From: Romanomermis culicivorax
Lineage: Eukaryota > Nematoda > Enoplea > Mermithida > Mermithidae
Direction: 5' to 3'
NCBI GenBank assembly: GCA_963922205.1
Contig: CAWUHX010000018.1
Location: 930,001-994,000 of the forward strand
Length of the DNA: 64,000 bases
Positions 55,908-64,000 of this stretch are shown here, piece by piece. Position 1 is the stretch's first letter. Each line of letters begins with the position of its first letter. The position numbers and the translations under genes are program-made. Below the pieces are notes generated by a model that was given only the letters and a program-made list of their open reading frames with translations, had not been told where the DNA came from and did not search any database.

Positions 55908-56780
55908 TCACTCCTGTTCGAGGATTTCTTCGAGAATGTTATCGTTCGCAGCATTTAAAAATACATCTGTTTGTGGGCGAACTGAGGCGATTACTTTGAG
56001 CGGTAGCTTCACATCTTGAATTTCGATGTGATTTTCCTTGAAGTTTAGGATCGCATGAATATTGGGGTGGGTGAGAAAATGGCTACCGATGATACATTGA
56101 TCGTTTCTGCCATCATCCAGAATTAGGCACTTGATCGTATATTCACCAAACGCGGATTCCATTGTGACGACTACTGGACCGTGGGCATTGACAATGGCAC
56201 CATCAGCCACTTTGATTTTACCACATATCGGGAGTTGGAGCGATTGCTTGTTGAATGCGCATTCGACTAGGCCTGAGGACAATACGGAGCGTTGGGCACT
56301 GGTGTCGATGAGCGCCTGTGCCTTGATGGCGCCAAGTTTGATGGGGATTTGGAAAGCATGTGTGGAAGCGTATTTGCGAATGAAAGTCTTTGATGACAGT
56401 GTGAGGTTGTCAATCAGGCAAACCGATGAGCGGATGTGACATGGATGGCAGGAAGCATGGCCTGTTGCATTCGGACAAACAATTCCTGGGCTAACAATCG
56501 GTGCGGCGGACGCTATTTCTTTGGAAGGGATTACCATGTTGGCGGCGGAAGTTGATTGGTTGGGCGCGCACATATCCAGAGCAGTTGCAGAAACAGTTGA
56601 GGATGACAGCAAGGGGGGGTAGCGCAAGCGGGAGTACGGAGGATTGTGAGCTGGCGTGTGAGGAATCCGTGGGTATTGTAATGTACAGAGCTGGCACGAC
56701 ATTATAGTGAATGTGTTGTTCCCATGGCAATGGGAAGTTTGGATTTGGGTAGATGGCGTAGGTGTTCTGAACAAAATCAT
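55908..56780 (-). pseudogene. Gypsy aspartic protease region
   Basis: A 290-codon frame. KAQALIDTSAQRSVLSS holds the catalytic Asp but has DTS where retropepsins have DTG or DSG. CIIGSHFL matches the ILG motif late in the domain. It is in the same frame as RT and integrase downstream, as expected for a pol polyprotein. The active-site Gly to Ser change may mark decay. Confidence 0.75.
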
Positions 56781-56989
56781 TTGGGCGATTTAAAGAGTTA
56801 CCTTCATAAAAATAGTTCCTGGCCCAGCAGGAGTAATTGGAACCCCTCTGGGGTGGTGCTCCGTGGCGTGGTCTCCAATCGCGTTGGCCATGGATATCAT
56901 TAGAGTTGATTCAGAAATCAGTTGACGGCGGTTGAATGGCATGAGTTGGGTGGTTGAAATCTTGCCGATGGTTTCGTTGAGCATTTTGC

Positions 56990-58999
56990 CACTTGAGCCA
57001 GATGCAATCTTCCATATTGTGGGTGCGTGACTTGTGAGCATCGCACCAGAGACCTGTCGGTGGCGCGGGACGTGGCCGGTTGCGACTTGCAGATCGGTCA
57101 AAGTAGTTGGCGTAAGTATCTTAGGGTTGAGATTGGTGGCGAGGGCTTTGCTGGCGAGTACCAGATGGGAAATCTTCAAGGCGTTGCCGTGATTTGCGTT
57201 CTTCATGGTCGCGGTCGTATCTTTGAATCAATTGCTCCAGGAGCATCTCCGTGCGCGGTTGCGACTGCCGAGGTTGTTCTAGCAATGGTGGTTGAAAAGA
57301 GACGAATTTTGTGGCTGGCGGCAATGTAGTTTGCGGGCGGCGATCAGTGGAAAGTGCGCATTCACGATAGCAGTCCTGTGATGGGTCTGTGCTACCGTGA
57401 CGGTCGAAATGGTGATTGAATGGCTGCGGTGATCTTAGTTGCGGCGTTTCCTGATCGGCTTCGTTGACAAGTATTAGTCGCTCCGTGGTTCCAATTTGGG
57501 CTTAAGTTGCGTTTAGGACCCTGCGGGCTTTGGCAACGGCGTTGGCCAATTGTTGGACACTTGTAAAATTTTTTGCTTGCTCGCCAATAGTTAATTGATA
57601 GAAAACAGGCTTTTTTGTCAAAAATGTGTCAATTAATTGTTTGTGCCGAAAAGAAAAGCGGGGCGGGCTCCTCTCCAGCTTCAGGGGTGATTGATGCGAG
57701 CTCATGCTTGAGAGTTATTTGGTTGCAATCTGGGCCTAACTGGAACATGAGGAAATTCTTCGCGTCTTCGTACCATGTCATATCTTGAATCATGTCGCTC
57801 AGCGTATCGCGGGTAAGCTGGCGGAGTGGGCTCATCTTGACGTGGTTTGAAGCATTGTATCTGAACTCATTCCCTAAGCCAATGAAGAAATGTAGGAGGT
57901 GTTTATTTGTCGCAGCTCCATCGATGGCAAGCAGGTGCATATTGTCGACAATAGTTTTGATTTGACTGTCTTCTTCGCAATAGGACATGCCCGGCAAATC
58001 ATACTGAGGTTGCGGGTGGTCATAGTAGTCCTCAGGTGGGTAGTCCGAGAAACCAAATGAGTTGGCGGCGGGCAGTATGCGTCTTTGAGGTGCGGAGCGG
58101 GATATTTCAACTTCGCTGCGTGCGTTACGAGAGAATTCGTTATTATACAAAGTGTCGGTGGAGGGCCCTTTAGGTTTGACATGCGCTGGTGGCCGACCGA
58201 AGGCCAAAGCTGGTTCAGTTTCACGGAGAGTTTCGTTTGAGATATAGATATTGTGTGTTTCCTCGCCGTGAAACCGTGAGGTCACCGGCGGTGGTCTTGG
58301 TGTAGGTGGGTTATGTGCTGTGGCTGTGGCAGTGGTCGTTGAAATTAACTGCTGCATTTGTTCTGCTAGGGTGGCGAAGCGGGCGTTTGTGGATTGCACT
58401 TGCTCTTAAATTTCGCATTGAACACGTAGTTGCTGGGCTTGAAATTGGTCCGAGACAGCGCCGACAATTTGATCAATTGTTTGGACTGTTGGAACATTGT
58501 TGGTTATCCGCATGGCAGCAGTGCTGAGCTGTTCTAGAGCGTCGTGTGCTTCAATTCGAAAATTGTGGACTTCGTTTGCATTTGCGATTGCTAAACTGCT
58601 GCAGTGGTTGGTTACTGAAGCGCGGGTGGTGGCTGGGGCCTGGGGCGGGTCGATATTGATGAAAGATTCCGAGGAATTGGTTCAGGCGACAGTTGTGTAA
58701 TTGTTGGCCCGCGCGGCGGTGCTGGGCAGCGGTATTTGAGGTATGGCCGGCACGCTGGCGCATATGATGGTGGCGATGACTGGATCTTGACTTAAAGGTG
58801 GCAGCACGAGTGAATTGACTGTCACGGACATTGTGGGAATGAGCGGTACTTGGGCTTGTGCGGTCTAAAAGTTACTAAAAATAGACAAGGGTGGATTAGG
58901 GGGCCGGAGGCTCACTGTGGGTACTGCTGATGATTGCGTAATATTTGTTGGCGGTGGCGGCAACATTTGATCAAAATGCAGGGTGCGGCGCGCAGCCAT
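56990..58999 (-). pseudogene. Gypsy gag (frameshifted)
   Basis: The first ATG after the primer site is at 58999 (MAARRTLHF). The frame breaks several times. The largest intact part (57629-58399, 256 codons) contains a Pro/Ser-rich linker and a helical capsid-like stretch ([20 protein letters not shown]). Near 57001-57053 one frame gives [19 protein letters not shown], a C-x2-H-x4-H-x4-C zinc motif of the kind found in Gypsy nucleocapsids. Gag would package the element RNA. Confidence 0.7.
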
Positions 59000-59208
59000 G
59001 GTTGCGTTAGGTGAGCTTGATCGGGATGAGAGACATGTGAGATCTGGGGGCATGTGGCTTACTTTTGGCATTTTTTTCCAGAGGGTATAATAACCTTTTT
59101 TATAACCTTGGGCGCAGCTACAGTGTGGTCGAATTTTGAAGCTGGGAACCGTATTTGGATGCAGCACAATGGTGGGGAAAGAAAGTGTACAATCCTAACA
59201 GTCACCAG
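59000..59208 (-). other. Leader with primer-binding-site candidate
   Basis: On the minus strand, one base after the 5' LTR, comes TGGTGACTGTTAGGATT. It begins with TGG, complementary to the CCA end of a tRNA. I cannot assign the tRNA species with confidence. The leader is about 200 nt long up to the first gag ATG. Confidence 0.55.
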
Positions 59209-59776
59209 TGTTGTATTCCTGGATATGGTCGGGGCTTGAAGAGTCAGGCAGGAGTGGGATCCCAGAGTTCGTCCTTAATGTATGTATTTCCCTTGCCCAC
59301 GCTTACCCAATTAGGTGTAGTAAATGTACTTAAACCTGACATTAATTACCCTACAGATTAATGAAAGGTACTTCCTTAATTTGTCTCCCCAATTAAAAAT
59401 ACACGCAAGAAAGGAAAACCTTTCTTCTATTTTACCAATAAGAACACTTACTTACAATAAGAACACTTACTTACAAAACGGGGCTGGGTGAGAACACAAA
59501 CAATTCACTCCCACGCACTAGGGAGAAAAAGACAATGAAGAAGGCGTGCGGGGAGGCAAGGAATACAATATAAAGACCAATAATAAACATACGTTATAAA
59601 AACCAATTTTTATGCACACACTATATGAGAGCAAGGGCACACGTACCGACGTGCACTAGAGTAAGACGGCTGTCGATAGTCCGCGTTGCTTGCTCCACTT
59701 GGTACTTGCGGGCCTCATGCACAGAACGACAAAAACGATAAAAGTACAGTAAAATCGGCGGAAACGCACTACAACA
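59209..59776 (-). repeat. 5' LTR (568 bp)
   Basis: Homologous to 45733-46235, with an extra duplicated AATAAGAACACTTACTTAC block and an extra segment near 59555-59595. Followed by the ATCT duplication at 59777-59780. Confidence 0.95.
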
Positions 59777-61304
59777 ATCTCATATTTGATCATTAATCTT
59801 TATATTGCGTTTTAGTCATAAGAGGTCCAAAGAGTGGGTTTATGCACGGCAAGAATTTTCTAGTGGGAGGGTCCTCGGACTATTCATCGAGAGGGTTAAG
59901 GGAATGGGCGAGAAAAAAACAAGAAAGTTCCGCAAGCATGTTTTTCATACAAAATATGCATAAAAATCATCAAAAAAGCTGTATTGGAAAAAGTTCAGGG
60001 GGTGTTCGACAATTTTTTTCGGACCAGCAGGGTGTCCATGATCCCAGATAGGAGGGTTCACCTCCCCTACCGCCCTATGTGCATATACGGTCGAATCCCA
60101 ATTTTATGGGGTGTGGGTAACCAAAAAAGCCCGAAAATTTTTCCAAAAAAATTTTTCCCTTTTAATCAAGTTTTGGGGAATTTCTCCATAATTTGGGTAC
60201 CAGGTGCGACTGAGTTAAAGGGTCCCTCAATTAGAGGTATGGCCTTCGTATTTGAAAAAATCACGATTTTTTCGATTCATTTCACAAGATCTTTTTATGA
60301 TCTTCAAAAGATTTTGAATTTTGTGAACATTATCTTTTTGCATTTGACAAATGATTGAAATATCATCAGTTGAGGACAATGACAGAATTTCTTGCCAGAA
60401 TCCAAATTTTTGGTTGATTGTCTGATTTCTGAATTTTATTTGCATACTTTCTTTATGATTTTTGTATTTTGTCCGAGTATGAAAAATGATTGAATTGGCT
60501 ACAAAATTAGACCGCTTGTATAAGAAATAAATTTTAAAAAGAGTCATTTTTCACCGTTCTAGAACTAGAATCCTAAAAAATTCTACGCTTCGCGCTAGAA
60601 TTTTTTTTATGATTCTCGCTGTTTCGCTCAAATTTACGAAACATCGTTGACCTCAGGCTGATTTTCTAGCGGGTTGGCTGACTGAACACATCTGCTTATT
60701 GCTCCTGTCAGAGCATCACAACCTTAAATCACGGAATAATTATTGAAAAGATGCATTTTCCAGTATAGTGATTCGCAAATTTTTCCTTCGCTTCGCGCCG
60801 AAAAGAAGGATAAATTAAATAAAGTCTATAACTCTTTACTTTGGCTGATCACAGTGATATCAGCAGTGGAATTTCTAAGCATTTCAGGATTTTCTGTTCA
60901 AGTTTTTTTGTTGCTCCTTCGCTATTATTAATTTTGCTATATTCTTACCTTTATCTGACCTGAAACTTAGAAGATTTTGTTCTTCATTTTTGGTAAATCG
61001 GTGACTGCAGAAGCATGAGAATCTTCTCATAAGCTCAAAAAATCATAGTAATGCATGCGTGAATATTTTTGAGCAAAAAAACGTTTTATCGAAAAAGGCG
61101 AAAAAATTTTGACCTCTTTTGCTACCTTTTCGCTAGAATACCCCTCATCAGGCCTGTAGCCAGGAATTTTTTTCGGCGGGGACACACATTTTTTCACTTA
61201 ATTTACTGTAAAATAGACTTGACTTTTCTTAAAGAAAACAAAAAAAAAATTTTTTCATTTCTCTCGCTTGGAATTTTTCAAACGTCAGTCGTTTTCCACA
61301 AAAT
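59777..61304. other. Intergenic, dispersed repeats only
   Basis: A stretch at about 59870-60090 is a diverged copy of 26750-26990. Hairpins of the GCTTCGCGC type recur at 60581-60600 and about 60785. No gene is recognised. Confidence 0.45.
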
Positions 61305-61438
61305 TTTATATACTGTTGGTCGTTTTACGCAAAATTGCAGTTATCCTTTTCGATCGAAAGTGGATTTTCAGGCTGAACATTTCAAGCTGTTGACGATCCG
61401 TTCTGTTTCCTCATAAAAGGTAAGTATAAATGAGCCCT
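61305..61438 (+). mobile_element. Partial third copy of the 228-bp MITE family
   Basis: Shares GCAGTTATCC, GTGGATTTTCAGGCTGAAC and the right terminus AAGTATAAATGAGCCCT with 2619-2856 and 34991-35218. The left half is missing or degraded. Confidence 0.65.
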
Positions 61439-62507
61439 AAAGGTTGAAAAGACTGATTTTCCTGCATTCTCGAATAACAAAATCTAGAAATTATAGATCG
61501 ATAAATCTCTAGTTCTAATCATAGAAATGCCAACAGCTACGACGTTTTTCGCTCACTTATTCTAAAATAATGTTGTTGAATTGAGAAAAACGAATACGCT
61601 TGAAGATTGTCTTGGTAATCTACACATTTCCTTCTTTTCGCGCATTTTTCGAACGATTTCAGCTTGCAACGGAAGTAATTTTTGTGTGCGGAAAATAATT
61701 TGGGTCATTTCTGCACGGTGCGGATGAAGGCGTGCAGAAAAGCCCTGAATTGACCTTAAAATTTTGACCCTAGGAGTTAATGGGCCTGTGTAGAAAAAAT
61801 GAAAAAAGCCTGTGGGGTAGTCTGCTATATTTACTGGTCAAATGGAAATCTTAGGTCATTTGTGATATGTAAAATATTGACTATAAGGACTATAATATAA
61901 TTTTTCCTTCAGTTCATTATGAACAAGTCCTTAAAATTATTACTAAATGAATATTCATCTCTTGAGCTATGAATCAGTTTACAAGATTGATGGACGATGA
62001 GTTAGTTTAAGCCTTCGCCATTATTATTTCATTGAATTATGATGTATACCTTATTCTACCGGTCTCAATGGGATTCTAGAACCATTTATTAATTGGATAA
62101 ACAAAACAATCTAACGGTACACTGAACTATCTCGAATCGAATAATTTCCAGAGTCAAGTCAGAAAACTGAGACAATAGATATTAATGTCACTTTCCTGGT
62201 GATTCAAAATTTGCTTTACCATGCAAATCTTGAGAATAGCTGAACAAGAAACTATACGAGAAAAATATATTAATTAAAGTTAAATCTTTGATACTAACTG
62301 TCACGAAGATGATATTTCTTCAATAAATAAACACTGCTGTTTTAAATCGAACTCTGCTGACAAAGACTTCCAGCTTTTTTCTACCAAAAAATATTGTTTT
62401 CTGTGTGTATATGTTATGATTTATACAGATTTCGGTCGGTAATGCAGGTTTCTCGCCCAAGGCTGTTGATAAACACTAACTGTTGCATTTTTACTCGCTC
62501 GTAATGC
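61439..62507. other. 5' flank of the VPS18-like gene, nothing recognised
   Basis: AT-rich. I looked for pieces of the missing VPS18 beta-propeller and found none that I can support. Confidence 0.4.
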
Positions 62508-62523
62508 CTTTTTTGTTTTTCAG
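62508..62523 (+). other. Strong splice acceptor 41 nt before the VPS18-like ATG
   Basis: CTTTTTTGTTTTTCAG is followed by a short untranslated stretch and the ATG at 62565. The frame of that ATG is closed just upstream by TAA at 62559. As at the nucleotidase gene, this fits a 5' UTR intron or spliced-leader addition. Confidence 0.6.
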
Positions 62524-62564
62524 GTATAGTGTAAGCGTGGTACAGTGTAAGCGTATCTTAAAAA

Positions 62565-62605
62565 ATGGATAAACAAGGCTCGACGATGAAAGAAATTGAA
62601 GATCA
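62565..62605 (+). CDS. VPS18: VPS18-like exon 1 (start proposed)
   Basis: Encodes MDKQGSTMKEIED and two bases of the next codon. An internal AG at 62590-62591 could instead be an acceptor, in which case the ATG would not be the start. The donor is CA|GTAAGC, phase 2. Confidence 0.6.
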
Positions 62606-63822
62606 GTAAGCAATCATTTATTGTTTATCTTATCGCGTAAAATTCACTAATTTATTATCACATTCCATGTTTTTAAGAAACGCGTGGCGAAAATATTTGG
62701 AGGCCGGTAATTTTAATTTAGCGCGTAAATGTGCCGCTGACAACAAAACTCATTTGGACTTCGTTTTGCGGAAACAATGCGAAAAGTTGATGGAAGACAA
62801 GAAGTGTGATATGAACTTGTCTGATGTGAGATCAACGACAAAAATAAAATTTGAAGAACAAGTTTTCCGTTCAAAGATCAAAAATAAATAGATTTCTGTA
62901 TGGTATTCTTTCTATTTAGAAGTACGAACGTTTGAGGTATTCTATGTCATTTTGGCTATGCTCTGTGAAGTTTGAGGACGTTTTTAAAATTCGATAGAAT
63001 ACTGGAAAAATTTCGGATCCGTCTGTGATAGCTTGACTCTCTATTCCATTATTCTTCCTTTATTCACACTCTTCTGTAGATACGTTGCTGCCGCCGAAAT
63101 ATATTCTATGACCGAAGCACCCTTGGAGCAAGTTGCCCTGAAATTGCAACAAGTAGAAAGTCGACTCGCCCTTAAAACGTATTTGCAGAAAAAATTAGAC
63201 AAACTGGAATCAAATGTAAGTACAATTCCTTGCAAATTTTTGTTTGTAACATGTTTTTTCCGAAATCCAGGAAAGAACACGCAAAACAATTTTAGTTTTT
63301 TGGCTACTAGAAATTTTATTGACTGAGTTGGATGAAGCGAAATGCGGCTCGGATAAAAGCGACAGTTCAAACGCGTTAACACTTATCCAAAAAACGAAAG
63401 AATTGCGAGAAAACTTCAAAATGTTTTTGATGAATGTGGACGTAATGGTTAGTAGCAAGACATGAAAGACCGATTACTTCCTTATTTCCTCATCTTTTAT
63501 TTTTTTGAATTGTTACATTTGGAAGAAGTCATACGAGTTCACAAGTGGGAAACAATCAGAAGTCAATCAACGAATCTTGATTTCAGGACACATTAAAAAG
63601 TAACCCTCAGGCAGCGTCCCAACTTCTAACAAACCATGGCGATATGGAAACTTTACTTCATTTCGCCGAATTGATAAAAGGTCAAGAGTTATTTTTATTC
63701 AACGTGAAAAGAATAAAGTTAAAACTCTCACTCTATTTTAATGTATAGATTACGAGTCGCTTATCGGGTATTATTTGACGCAGCAAAGATGCGAAGAAGT
63801 TTTGAATATTTTACAAAAGCAG
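62565..63822 (+). CDS. VPS18: VPS18-like protein, alpha-solenoid part, runs off the right edge
   Basis: VPS18 is a core subunit of the HOPS and CORVET tethering complexes at late endosomes and lysosomes. Six exons give 216 codons so far: 62565-62605, 62678-62803, 63080-63215, 63271-63447, 63587-63680 and 63749-63822, with matching phases 2, 2, 0, 0, 1, 0. Family landmarks in order are IEDQNAWRKYLEAGNFNLA, YVAAAEIYSMTEAPLEQVAL, LKTYLQKKLDKL, ILVFWLLEILLTEL, NHGDMETLLHFAELIKDYE and LIGYYL. Identical spacing and motifs occur in the middle of VPS18 from flies and humans. A normal VPS18 has a beta-propeller of about 500 residues before this point, but here an ATG starts 13 codons before the solenoid. 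The C-terminal RING region would lie beyond the window. Confidence 0.88.
62678..62803 (+). CDS. VPS18: VPS18-like exon 2
   Basis: Encodes NAWRKYLEAGNFNLARK to KLMEDK. The donor AA|GTGTGA is chosen because it joins KK to YVAAAEIY in frame, as in the family. The frame also stays open past it to 62891, but without similarity. Confidence 0.85.
63080..63215 (+). CDS. VPS18: VPS18-like exon 3
   Basis: Encodes YVAAAEIYSMTEAPLEQVAL and LKTYLQKKLDKLESN. Acceptor TCTGTAG|, donor AAT|GTAAGT, phase 0. Confidence 0.9.
63271..63447 (+). CDS. VPS18: VPS18-like exon 4
   Basis: Encodes ERTRKTILVFWLLEILLTEL, then a variable Ser/Asp-rich loop and LIQKTKELRENFKMFL. Acceptor AATCCAG|, donor ATG|GTTAGT, phase 0. 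Confidence 0.88.
63587..63680 (+). CDS. VPS18: VPS18-like exon 5
   Basis: Encodes DTLKSNPQAASQLLTNHGD and METLLHFAELIK. Acceptor TTTCAG|, donor AAAG|GTCAAG, phase 1. Confidence 0.88.
63749..63822 (+). CDS. VPS18: VPS18-like exon 6
   Basis: Completes the Asp of KDYE and encodes YESLIGYYLTQQRCEEVLNI and LQKQ. Acceptor TGTATAG|, donor CAG|GTATAT, phase 0. The next exon is beyond or near the window edge. Confidence 0.88.
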
Positions 63823-64000
63823 GTATATACATTTTTAAGACACCATATCCAATACCCGATACTTTATCGAATTCTCAAATACCTTGAGAGATGTTTGAAT
63901 GAGATCGATGAATTTTTTACTGCAAGTCTTCTGAGGACAGAGATTTGCTTTGAACAAAATTTCTTTATCTTCCAACTAATTTAAAACGCGTTTTGTCTAG

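Larger units (their letters stand above)
45733..59776 (-). mobile_element. Gypsy-type LTR retrotransposon, 14,044 bp, with extra 3' coding region
   Basis: Both LTRs (45733-46235 and 59209-59776) run TGTTG...CAACA, and the element is flanked by an exact ATCT duplication. In minus-strand order it contains a primer-binding-site candidate, gag, protease, RT, RNase H, integrase, then about 6 kb of accessory coding, then a purine tract and the 3' LTR. Domain order PR-RT-RH-IN is that of Gypsy elements. Protease to integrase share one frame over 56780-53229 but with several stops, and integrase has a frameshift, so the copy is dead. The LTRs differ mainly by indels. The length is well above the 5-8 kb usual for Gypsy. 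Confidence 0.95.

Overview
The window looks like a stretch of a gene-poor, repeat-rich genome from an invertebrate animal, most likely an ecdysozoan or another protostome. The evidence is AT-rich non-coding DNA, GT-AG introns, two conserved animal genes broken into small exons, an L1/Tx1-type LINE, a Gypsy-type LTR element, a tRNA-derived SINE and many short inverted-repeat (MITE) families. Nothing in the sequence fixes the species.

Two host genes are supported, both on the plus strand. The first is a complete six-exon ecto-5'-nucleotidase (CD73 family), 4427-38261. It has a signal peptide, all metal ligands and a probable GPI-anchor tail, but two substrate-binding residues are changed. Its introns are swollen by transposons: intron 1 is 16.8 kb, intron 4 is 9.9 kb and intron 5 is 3.4 kb. 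The second, from 62565 to the right edge, is the alpha-solenoid half of a VPS18-like (HOPS/CORVET) protein. It appears to start at its own ATG, without the usual N-terminal beta-propeller. Both genes have a pyrimidine-rich splice acceptor close upstream of the start codon, which would fit either a 5' UTR intron or spliced-leader trans-splicing.

Intron 1 holds, in order: a very GC-rich MITE (5938-6311), a direct-repeat-bounded segment (6539-7202), an antisense LINE split in two (about 7206-9510 and 14657-16216), a separate plus-strand coding relic inserted into that LINE (9777-14144), a solo LTR with a perfect 4-bp target duplication (17118-17712) and two SINEs in opposite orientation. Intron 4 holds a nested inverted-repeat transposon of about 6.3 kb carrying a C2H2-type zinc-finger protein relic. 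Intron 5 holds three MITEs and a pair of inverted tandem arrays, one of them split by a hAT-like MITE.

The 38-62 kb interval between the genes is almost all repeats. Its main occupant is a 14,044-bp Gypsy-type LTR retroelement on the minus strand (45733-59776) with both LTRs, a 4-bp duplication, a primer-site candidate, a polypurine tract, gag, protease, RT/RNase H and integrase. It also has about 6 kb of extra coding sequence between integrase and the 3' LTR. That extra region starts with a domain resembling RNase D/WRN-type DEDDy 3'-5' exonucleases and continues with two further domains. The plus-strand relic at 9777-14144 is a diverged homologue of the same three-part region. This shared 'exonuclease-like plus B plus C' module is the most unusual thing in the window. 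Both copies are now broken by stops and frameshifts.
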